A program made the translations under genes and the position numbers. The notes below the pieces were generated by a model. The model was not told the DNA's origin and did not search any database. It saw only the letters and a list, made by a program, of their open reading frames with translations. A stretch of DNA of 5,529 nucleotides from Gammaproteobacteria bacterium (GTDB lineage Bacteria; Pseudomonadota; Gammaproteobacteria; UWMA-0217), in the NCBI GenBank assembly GCA_011330835.1, contig DRPO01000030.1, positions 1 through 5,529 on the forward strand, in the 5' to 3' direction. Below, piece after piece: positions 1-5,529 of the stretch; the stretch's first letter is position 1, and each line of letters opens with the position of its first letter.

Positions 1-52
1 GGTCGTCGCGCTCGATGACCGCCGCCGCCACGTCGATCGCCGCGCCGGACAT
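1..52 (-). CDS. mutT: MutT-type Nudix hydrolase (8-oxo-dGTP diphosphatase), 5' fragment
   Basis: Only the first 17 codons are present; the gene runs off the left edge on the minus strand. The ATG lies at 52-50, three bases after the argJ stop. The encoded start is MSGAAIDVAAAVIERDD. A short hydrophobic strand of the type VAAAVI followed by a charged turn is how MutT proteins begin, just before the RR and Nudix-box segments, which are outside the window. MutT proteins hydrolyse oxidised dGTP (8-oxo-dGTP) in the cytoplasm and so prevent A:T to C:G transversions. The position behind secA and argJ supports the call, since mutT lies downstream of secA in several gammaproteobacteria. The Shine-Dalgarno sequence is poor, so translation may be coupled to argJ. 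The Nudix box cannot be seen, so another Nudix protein, or the mutT-thiE fusion seen in some relatives, remains possible. Confidence 0.65.
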   Translation of the reverse strand, partial: MSGAAIDVAAAVIERDD

Positions 53-55
53 GGC

Positions 56-1258
56 TCAGGAACGGTATTCCGCGTTGATTTTGACGTAGTCGTAGGAGAG
101 GTCGGAGGTCCAGACGGTGGCCGCCGAGTCGCCCTGATGGAGGTCGATGGCGATCAGGACTTCGGGCTTTTCCATTTCCGCCGCCCCCGCCGCTTCGGTG
201 TAGCCGCTGGCCGGCTGGCCCTGGCGGATCACGGCGACCTCGCCCAGATGGATGTCGACTTTCTCCACCGCCAGTTTGTCGACGCGCGCCCGACCAATCG
301 CCGCGAGGATTCTTCCCCAGTTGGGGTCGCCGGCGAACAGGGCGGTCTTGACCAGGGGGGAGGTCGCCACGGTATAGGCCACCGTGTTCGCGTCCTCGTC
401 GCTCGCCGCGCCCTTGACCTCGATCGTGACGAAGCGGGTCGCGCCCTCGGCGTCGCGAATGATGGCCTGCGCCAGAAAGTCGAAGACCTCGCCGAGCGCC
501 TCGCGAAAGCCGGCGTGCTCGCTGGCGTCGACCCCGGAAGCGCCCGTCGCCATGAGGATGCAGGCGTCATTGGTGGAGGTGTCGCCGTCCACGGTGATGC
601 TGTTGAAGCTGTGCGCCACGGCGCGGGTCAGAAGTTCGCGCAGTCTCGGGCCGGGCAATACCGCGTCGGTGGCGATGAATGCGAGCAGGGTCGCCATGTC
701 GGGATGAATCATGCCCGAGCCCTTGGCGATGCCCGAAATGGTGACCACCCGACCGTCGATTTCGACCTGCTTCGATATCCCCTTGGGGACGGTATCGGTG
801 GTCATGATGGCGCGCGCGGCGGAGGGCCAGGCGTCGGTGGAGAGCGCGCCAACCAGCGCCGGAAGAGCCGCTTCGATCTTTTCGACGGGGAGTTGTTCGC
901 CGATTACGCCGGTGGAGAACGGCAGAACCCGGTCGGCGGAGACCGCCAGCGCATCGGCGGTCGCCAGGCAGCTCCGCAAGGCGTTTTCCATGCCCTGGTC
1001 GCCGGTGCCCGCGTTGGCGTTGCCCGCGTTGATCAACAAACATCGGGGACTCGCCACGGCCAGATGAGTCTTCGCCACCGTGACGGGCGCGGCGCAAAAC
1101 CGGTTGCGGGTAAACACCCCCGCCACGGTGGCTCCTTCCGCCAGCTCGATCAGCGCCAGATCATCCCGGCCCTGGTAGCGAACGCCCGCCTCGGCGACGG
1201 CCAGACGAACGCCCGGCACCGGGAGGATGTGAACATCGGAATCCAGGCCGACCGCCAT
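56..1258 (-). CDS. argJ: Arginine biosynthesis protein ArgJ (glutamate N-acetyltransferase / amino-acid acetyltransferase)
   Basis: This 400-residue protein is full length for the ArgJ (OAT) family. ArgJ moves the acetyl group from N-acetylornithine to glutamate in the cyclic arginine pathway; bifunctional members also acetylate glutamate with acetyl-CoA. The precursor cleaves itself into alpha and beta chains before a conserved threonine. Here the cleavage motif KGSGMIHPDMATLL (180-192) puts the nucleophile at Thr190. STGVIG (115-120) supplies the expected oxyanion-hole Thr-Gly. Other family blocks are NAGNANAGTG (77-86), DGDTSTND (224-231), AGDPNWGR (309-316) and the C-terminal DLSYDYVKINAEYRS. 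The residue two places after the usual Ala-Thr cleavage pair is Leu rather than the more common Met, a conservative change. The ATG at 1258 gives a typical MAVGL start and lies 2 nt after the secA stop, with no strong Shine-Dalgarno, which suggests operon membership and perhaps coupled translation. Sequence alone does not show whether it is mono- or bifunctional. Confidence 0.96.
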   Translation of the reverse strand: MAVGLDSDVHILPVPGVRLAVAEAGVRYQGRDDLALIELAEGATVAGVFTRNRFCAAPVTVAKTHLAVASPRCLLINAGNANAGTGDQGMENALRSCLATADALAVSADRVLPFSTGVIGEQLPVEKIEAALPALVGALSTDAWPSAARAIMTTDTVPKGISKQVEIDGRVVTISGIAKGSGMIHPDMATLLAFIATDAVLPGPRLRELLTRAVAHSFNSITVDGDTSTNDACILMATGASGVDASEHAGFREALGEVFDFLAQAIIRDAEGATRFVTIEVKGAASDEDANTVAYTVATSPLVKTALFAGDPNWGRILAAIGRARVDKLAVEKVDIHLGEVAVIRQGQPASGYTEAAGAAEMEKPEVLIAIDLHQGDSAATVWTSDLSYDYVKINAEYRS

Positions 1259-1260
1259 GA

Positions 1261-3966
1261 TCAGGCCAGCTTGCCGTGACAGTGCTTGTATTTTTTGCCC
1301 GAGCCGCAGGGGCAGGGTTCGTTGCGCCCGACTTTCCTGCCCTCGCGGATGAACGGCTCCTGCGCTTCGGGCTCGCCGGCGTCCGTCGGCTCGGGCTCCA
1401 GCATGTTCTCGGCCTGGGGATGCTGGAATTCCATTTCAGGCGGCGCCTGCTCCGCGGGGCTTGGCGGAACATCCTGCGCGCTCTGGATCTGAAGCCGCAT
1501 CAGCAAGGAGGAAACATCGAACTTGATGCGATCCAACAGATCCTGAAACATCTGGAAGGCTTCTTTCTTGTATTCCTGCTTCGGATCTTTTTGCGCATAG
1601 CCGCGCAAACCAATCCCCTGACGCAAATAATCCATGGCGGCGAGATGCTCTTTCCAGTGGTTGTCCACCACCTGGAGCATCAGATCCTTTTCGATCTGGC
1701 GCATCAGCGGCGCGCCGTAGTGCGTCTCCTTCTCGGCGTACTGCTCGTCCGCAGCCTGAACGATTTTCTCGACCAGCGCCTCCTCATGCAGCTGATCATC
1801 TTCATCCAGCCACTGGCGCACCGGCAGTTCGAGACTAAAGTCGTTCAACAGGGCCTCCTCAAGCCCCGCGATATCCCATTGCTCCTCGACACTGCCGGGC
1901 GGAATGAATTCAGCAACGCGCGCGGCGATGGCGTCAGCGCGGATGCCTTTAACCTCTTCCGAAATATCATCGGAAGACAACAGCCAGTCGCGCTGTTCGT
2001 AGACCACCTTGCGCTGATCGTTGGCGACGTCGTCGTATTCGAGCAGGTTCTTGCGAATATCGAAGTTGTGCGCCTCGACCTTGCGTTGCGCGTTCTCGAT
2101 CGACTTGGAAACCAGCGTGTTCTCGATCGCTTCGCCGTCGTCCATCCCGAAGCGCTCCATCAGCGCGCGCATCCGGTCGGAGGCGAAGATCCGCATCAGG
2201 TTGTCTTCGAGCGAGATGAAGAACCGGGTCGAACCGGGATCGCCCTGACGGCCCGCGCGACCGCGCAACTGGTTGTCCACCCGCCGCGACTCGTGCCGTT
2301 CGGTGCCAATGATATGCAAGCCGCCCGCCTTGACCACCGCGTCGTGGCGCTGCCGCCAGTCCGCCCGAACCTTTTCGATCTGTTCCGGCGAGGCGTTCTC
2401 GCCCAGCGCCGCCAGATCGGCGTCGAGACTGCCGCCAAGCACGATGTCGGTTCCCCGGCCCGCCATGTTGGTCGCGATGGTCACCGCGCCGGCCTTGCCC
2501 GCCTGCTCGACGATATGCGCCTCGCGTTCGTGCTGCTTGGCGTTGAGCAGCTCGTGAGAAATGCCGGCCTTTTTCAGCAACGACGAAAGATATTCGGAGG
2601 TCTCGATCGACGCGGTGCCCACAAGCACCGGACGCCCCTCGGCCACTTTCTCCTTGATGTCATCGATAATGGCGTGAAACTTGGCCTCCTGTCGCAGATA
2701 GACCAGATCATTGAGATCCTTGCGCAACATTTCGGCGTTGGTGGGAATAACCACCACCTCCAGCCCGTAGATCTGCTGGAACTCGAACGCCTCGGTGTCC
2801 GCCGTTCCCGTCATCCCCGCCAGCTTGTCGTAAAGCCGAAAGTAGTTCTGGAAGGTGATCGACGCCAGGGTGTGATTTTCCGGTTGAACCGGCACCCCTT
2901 CCTTGGCCTCGATCGCCTGGTGCAGACCATCCGACCAGCGCCGCCCCGGCATGGTGCGACCGGTGAACTCGTCAACGATGACGACCTCGTTGTTGCGGAC
3001 AATGTAATCGACATCCTTCTGGAACAACGCATGCGCCCGCAGCGCCGCGTCCACGTGATGCAACAACCCCAGGTTGGACGTGTTATACAGGCTGTCGCCT
3101 TCGGCCATCAGGCCGGCCTCCACCAGCAGCGCTTCGATACGGTCGTGGCCCTCCTCGCTGATAAACACCTGTTTCGACTTCTCATCGACGGAGTAGTCGC
3201 CGGGGCCATCTTCGGTTTCCTGTTTTTTCAGCTTGGGCGCCAGCTCGGCGACCTTGATGTAGTGCTCGGAAGATTCATCCGCTGGCCCGGAGATGATCAG
3301 CGGCGTGCGCGCTTCGTCGATCAGGATCGAATCCACCTCGTCGACGATGGCGTAGTTGAGCTGCCGCTGAACCCGCTGATCAAGCGAGAAAGCCATATTG
3401 TCGCGCAGATAGTCGAAACCGAATTCGTTATTGGTTCCGTAGGTGATGTCGGCCGCATAAGCCTGTTTGCGCTGTTCAGCGTCCAACCCCTGAACGATGA
3501 CCCCCACGTCCATGCCCAGAAAGTTGTATAACGGTCGCATCCACTCCGCGTCGCGATTGGCGAGATAGTCGTTGACCGTAATCACATGGACGCCCTTGCC
3601 GGGCAGCGCATTGAGATACACCGCCAGCGTCGCCACGAGAGTCTTGCCCTCGCCGGTTTTCATCTCCGCGATATTGCCGCCATGGAGCACCATGCCGCCA
3701 ATCAACTGCACATCGTAATGACGCAACCCCAACGTTCGCTTGCTCGCCTCCCGCGCGACCGCGAAAGCCTCCACCAGCAAATCATCCAGCGTTTCGCCCG
3801 CCTCGATTCGCTTCTTGAACTCGGGCGTTTTCGCTTTCAGTTCGTCATCGGACAATGATTCCAGCTCAGGCTCGAGCGCGTTGATGCGATCGACAACCTT
3901 TCGATACCGCTTGATCAGCCGTTCATTGCGGCTGCCAAACACCTTGCGGGCAACGCTTCCTAACAT
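1261..3966 (-). CDS. secA: Preprotein translocase ATPase SecA
   Basis: SecA is the ATP-driven motor that pushes unfolded preproteins through the SecYEG channel of the inner membrane. Counting from the ATG at 3966 gives 901 residues, the E. coli length. Walker A is MKTGEGKT (102-109, Lys108) and the DEAD-like Walker B is VDEVDSILIDEAR (208-220, Asp209). The preprotein-binding region follows at roughly 225-375. The second nucleotide-binding fold carries TNMAGRGTDIVLGG (499-512) and QLRGRAGRQGDPGST (566-580). The scaffold and two-helix-finger region includes DNHWKEHLAAMDYLRQGIGL (768-787). An acidic, proline-rich linker (about 832-872) leads to the C-terminal zinc site, C885, C887, C896 and H897, used for SecB and phospholipid contact. 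The frame is open further upstream to a TTG at 3999, but family proteins begin MLGS.ARKVFGSRN, so the ATG at 3966 is preferred. A partial Shine-Dalgarno (GGAT) precedes it. No secM-like leader is found upstream. Confidence 0.98.
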   Translation of the reverse strand: MLGSVARKVFGSRNERLIKRYRKVVDRINALEPELESLSDDELKAKTPEFKKRIEAGETLDDLLVEAFAVAREASKRTLGLRHYDVQLIGGMVLHGGNIAEMKTGEGKTLVATLAVYLNALPGKGVHVITVNDYLANRDAEWMRPLYNFLGMDVGVIVQGLDAEQRKQAYAADITYGTNNEFGFDYLRDNMAFSLDQRVQRQLNYAIVDEVDSILIDEARTPLIISGPADESSEHYIKVAELAPKLKKQETEDGPGDYSVDEKSKQVFISEEGHDRIEALLVEAGLMAEGDSLYNTSNLGLLHHVDAALRAHALFQKDVDYIVRNNEVVIVDEFTGRTMPGRRWSDGLHQAIEAKEGVPVQPENHTLASITFQNYFRLYDKLAGMTGTADTEAFEFQQIYGLEVVVIPTNAEMLRKDLNDLVYLRQEAKFHAIIDDIKEKVAEGRPVLVGTASIETSEYLSSLLKKAGISHELLNAKQHEREAHIVEQAGKAGAVTIATNMAGRGTDIVLGGSLDADLAALGENASPEQIEKVRADWRQRHDAVVKAGGLHIIGTERHESRRVDNQLRGRAGRQGDPGSTRFFISLEDNLMRIFASDRMRALMERFGMDDGEAIENTLVSKSIENAQRKVEAHNFDIRKNLLEYDDVANDQRKVVYEQRDWLLSSDDISEEVKGIRADAIAARVAEFIPPGSVEEQWDIAGLEEALLNDFSLELPVRQWLDEDDQLHEEALVEKIVQAADEQYAEKETHYGAPLMRQIEKDLMLQVVDNHWKEHLAAMDYLRQGIGLRGYAQKDPKQEYKKEAFQMFQDLLDRIKFDVSSLLMRLQIQSAQDVPPSPAEQAPPEMEFQHPQAENMLEPEPTDAGEPEAQEPFIREGRKVGRNEPCPCGSGKKYKHCHGKLA

Positions 3967-3998
3967 GAATTTATCCGATGAATTGAATGGGGGCGCCA

Positions 3999-4051
3999 AT
4001 CATAGCGCAACAGGCCAATAACGCCCATACGATGAGTCGCGAGACTGTGAA
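3999..4051 (-). promoter_or_regulatory. Candidate secA promoter region
   Basis: Two weak sigma70-like candidates lie in the secA leader on the minus strand. One has a -35 TTCACA (4051-4046) and a -10 TATGGG (4029-4024) with a 16-bp spacer. The other is a good -10 hexamer, TATGAT (4004-3999), without a convincing -35. The TATGAT candidate would start RNA near 3992, downstream of the TTG at 3999, which agrees with the ATG at 3966 being the true start. This rests on visual matching only, and secA may also be read from the M23 promoter. Confidence 0.25.
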
Positions 4052-4073
4052 AGAGAACAACAAAAATGGGGAA

Positions 4074-4238
4074 TATACTTCTCGCGATCAAGAATACCCC
4101 ATCCAGGCCGCGCATCTTTTCGCCGATAGCTGCGTTGCAAAAACTTGACGTAGCCCCACTATGCCTGCGTTTTTGCGCCTTGCTCTCGACGAAAATCCAC
4201 GCGCCCTGAACGGGGTATTCTTGATCGCGAGAAGTATA
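4074..4238. repeat. Near-palindromic MITE / foldback repeat
   Basis: The arms 4074-4100 and 4212-4238 are perfect 27-bp inverted repeats. The next 30 bases inward (4101-4130 against 4182-4211) still pair at 21 of 30 positions. An 8-bp stem (4137-4144 with 4169-4176) then closes around a 24-base centre with a further short CGTAG/CTATG pairing. The element therefore folds into one long hairpin. Both outer ends read TATA, so it can be parsed as a 161-bp unit flanked by a duplicated TA, as expected of non-autonomous elements moved by TA-targeting transposases (for example IS630/Tc1-mariner type). No long open frame inside it looks real and no transposase lies in the window. It fills most of the gap between the M23 gene and secA and ends about 107 bp upstream of the secA ATG. 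The inverted repeat is certain; the MITE reading is inferred, because multiple genomic copies cannot be checked here. Confidence 0.8.
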
Positions 4239-4316
4239 CAGACGACGCTCACAACGCAGCAGTCACGAAATGGGGGCTCTCCCGCGTCTTTTCCACCCCC
4301 GGAAGAAACCAAGCGC
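4239..4316. other. Short spacer between the repeat and the M23 gene stop
   Basis: This 78-bp non-coding stretch lies just after the M23 stop codon in the direction of transcription. The only structure seen is a GGGGG/CCCCC pairing (4272-4276 with 4296-4300) across a long loop. No T-tract follows on the minus strand, so it is not a convincing terminator. Together with the repeat and the secA leader it makes up the 350-bp gene-free gap at 3967-4316. Confidence 0.5.
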
Positions 4317-5231
4317 TTATTTCTTGCCAAGCAGCAAACGCTTGGGATTGATCTTGTGGCCGTTCTTGATGACTTCAAAATGCAAATGGGGGCCGGTCGA
4401 ACGCCCCGTGGAGCCCATCCTGGCGATCTCCTGCCCCTTCTTGACCACGTCGCCCACCTTGACGAGGATTTCCGATGCGTGGCCATAGCGCGTGCGGTAG
4501 CCGTTCTTGTGATCGATCTCCACCATCAATCCATAACGGCCATTCTTTCCCGCCTTGACGACCACGCCGCCAGCCGCGGACAAGATCGGCGTCCCCAGCC
4601 TGCCCGCGAAGTCGATGCCGCTGTGGAACTGTCTTTTCCCGTTGAACGGATCGTTTCTGTAACCGTAATAGGAGGAAATCCAGCCACTCCTGACCGGCTT
4701 GCCCTTGGGCTCGATATTCTCGTGGAGATTCTTGGACAACAGCATGTCTTCCAGAATGGAAAGCTGCTGCTCCTTGTCCATCAGGGCCAGCTCCAGCTTT
4801 TCGACCATCCGGTTGAGCTCCACGCTTTCCGCGGAGGGCGTTTCCATGGCGTCATCGACGCCGCCCATCGCGGGCACATTGGAGAAACTGAACTCGTCTT
4901 CATCCAGCCCCGCCATCTGAACCAGCTTGCTGCCCAGGGCGTTCAGCCGGTTGATGTGGGCCTGCAACAATCCGATGCGCTGAGTAAACGCGTCCAGACC
5001 GGCGTCGATCGTCAACCGCGTCTGTTTGGTCAGTGCTTCCTGATCCTGCAATGCGGCTCGCAGCTCTTCGATTTGCCGAACCGGCTGCTGACGCACTCCA
5101 AGATAGTATCCAAGGCCCAGAAAAAGCGGAATAATCAGGAAAACCGCGAGAACCAGCGTGGGCGTCCGCCAGGATCTGGCCGTATCGGGGACAATAGTCG
5201 AGGAAGAGCGTAGAGTCTTGTGGGTAAACAT
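4317..5231 (-). CDS. Membrane-anchored M23 family (LytM-type) metallopeptidase
   Basis: This 304-residue protein is a predicted cell-wall endopeptidase, or a regulator of amidases, facing the periplasm. A basic N-terminus is followed by one hydrophobic segment (about 25-45), probably an uncleaved signal anchor. Residues 47-105 and 135-170 are rich in Glu, Gln, Leu and Lys and look like coiled coil, as in EnvC/NlpD-like proteins. The C-terminal M23 domain (about 183-300) has every residue expected of an active zinc enzyme: H203 and D207 in HSGID, H251 in RYGHASE, and H282 and H284 in PHLHFE. It should therefore cut peptidoglycan cross-links, unlike degenerate LytM activators that have lost these residues. 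The ATG at 5231 is the first possible start after an in-frame TAA at 5255-5253; its Shine-Dalgarno is weak. An M23 gene next to secA is known from Pseudomonas and relatives. The protein's specific substrate cannot be told from sequence. Confidence 0.9.
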   Translation of the reverse strand: MFTHKTLRSSSTIVPDTARSWRTPTLVLAVFLIIPLFLGLGYYLGVRQQPVRQIEELRAALQDQEALTKQTRLTIDAGLDAFTQRIGLLQAHINRLNALGSKLVQMAGLDEDEFSFSNVPAMGGVDDAMETPSAESVELNRMVEKLELALMDKEQQLSILEDMLLSKNLHENIEPKGKPVRSGWISSYYGYRNDPFNGKRQFHSGIDFAGRLGTPILSAAGGVVVKAGKNGRYGLMVEIDHKNGYRTRYGHASEILVKVGDVVKKGQEIARMGSTGRSTGPHLHFEVIKNGHKINPKRLLLGKK

Positions 5232-5393
5232 GGCTGCGCTAATAGAATTCGCTTATCAGTTCGATGAACATTTGGGATCACATCATCCGACGAAGGTGGC
5301 ATTCCTTGCGCCATTTGACGCATCATAGCCGAGAAATGATACCCAGTTCCAGGTTTTACAAAGTTTTTCCGGCCTCCACACTAACTCAGTAAC
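5232..5393. promoter_or_regulatory. Divergent intergenic region between the M23 gene and dciA
   Basis: This 162-bp spacer separates two genes that read away from each other, so it must hold, or overlap, a start point for each. On the plus strand the best candidate for dciA is TTGACG (5315-5320) with GATACC 17 bp further on (5338-5343). A second partial match, TTTACA (5355-5360), has no good -10. For the M23 gene the minus strand offers TATTAG (5246-5241), close to the start codon and without a clear -35. None is strong. No operator palindrome or riboswitch-like structure was seen. Confidence 0.35.
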
Positions 5394-5529
5394 ATGGACC
5401 GATTAACAAAACTTATCCCTGAGTCGCTCAAAAAAGAAATCCGATCCCTTCGAAAACTGGATTCGATTCTGGACGTCGCGCTTCCTGACAAGCTGCGCAA
5501 TCACGCTCGCGTAACCGGCGCCAGCCAGA
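5394..5529 (+). CDS. dciA: DUF721 / DciA-family protein, 5' fragment
   Basis: The first 45 codons are present; the gene continues beyond the right edge. The start encodes MDRLTKLIPESLKKEIRSLR and continues KLDSILDVALPDKLRNHARV. An N-terminal basic helix, then a hydrophobic stretch, then L-P-x-x-L-x-x-H leading into a beta strand is typical of DUF721 proteins. DciA is the ancestral bacterial loader of the replicative helicase DnaB and is present where the phage-derived DnaC/DnaI loaders are absent. The ATG at 5394 is fixed by an in-frame TAA at 5382-5384, with no other start between. No clear Shine-Dalgarno precedes it. The location beside the M23-secA block supports the call, because a DUF721 gene sits there in Pseudomonas-like genomes. 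The helicase-binding region lies outside the window, so the assignment rests on the N-terminal pattern and the context. Confidence 0.72.
   Translation, partial: MDRLTKLIPESLKKEIRSLRKLDSILDVALPDKLRNHARVTGASQ

Noticed and set aside
137..1279. A 380-codon open frame on the plus strand, antisense to argJ
   Set aside because: It is a shadow of argJ; the translation is a low-complexity mix of Gly, Arg, Asp and His with no family pattern.
1276..3531. A 751-codon open frame on the plus strand, antisense to secA
   Set aside because: It mirrors the secA frame in GC-rich codons, gives a composition rich in Arg, His, Leu and Val without recognisable domains, and lies fully within an unmistakable secA.
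4145..4167. TTGACG in the centre of the repeat as an outward promoter
   Set aside because: No acceptable -10 hexamer lies at 16-18 bp; TATGCC is only 9 bp away.
4074..4238. A CRISPR array or attachment site at the repeat
   Set aside because: There are two inverted copies rather than several direct repeats with spacers, and no integrase or tRNA end is nearby.
4272..4300. GGGGG/CCCCC hairpin after the M23 stop as an intrinsic terminator
   Set aside because: The stem is only 5-6 bp around a long loop and no run of T follows on the minus strand.
4088..4486. A minus-strand open frame crossing the M23 3' end and the repeat, considered as a SecM-like leader
   Set aside because: It has no signal peptide and no stalling motif, and it runs through the M23 coding region in another frame and then through the palindrome.
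4161..5213. A 350-codon open frame on the plus strand opposite the M23 gene
   Set aside because: It begins inside the palindromic repeat and is antisense to a gene with a complete M23 active site; no domain is recognisable.

Overview
The window reads as ordinary chromosomal core sequence from a non-enteric gammaproteobacterium of moderately high GC content. SecA is 901 residues from its best start, the same length as the E. coli protein. Its ATPase residues (K108, D209) and zinc ligands (C885, C887, C896, H897) fall at the E. coli positions. The order M23 peptidase - secA - argJ - mutT resembles the block known from Pseudomonas and relatives, with a DUF721/DciA gene beside it. I cannot name the genus from sequence alone.

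Layout from left to right: positions 1-52 hold the start of a MutT-type Nudix gene on the minus strand, cut by the window edge. Positions 56-1258 are argJ (minus), and 1261-3966 are secA (minus). These three genes are separated by only 2-3 nt and look like one transcription unit, secA-argJ-mutT. Positions 3967-4316 are non-coding. They hold the secA leader and a 165-bp near-palindromic element (4074-4238) with perfect 27-bp terminal inverted repeats, best read as a MITE or foldback repeat. Positions 4317-5231 are a membrane-anchored M23 (LytM-type) peptidase gene (minus). Positions 5232-5393 are a divergent intergenic spacer, and 5394 to the end is the 5' part of a DUF721/DciA gene (plus).

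The genes are mostly housekeeping: Sec-dependent protein export (secA), arginine biosynthesis (argJ), nucleotide-pool sanitation (mutT), cell-wall remodelling (M23) and replicative helicase loading (dciA). Their proximity reflects conserved gene order rather than one pathway. The window shows no new defence or metabolic system. The least explained structure is the palindromic element between the M23 gene and secA. Its imperfect arms pair better in RNA made in the secA direction, so it may act as a hairpin between the two genes.
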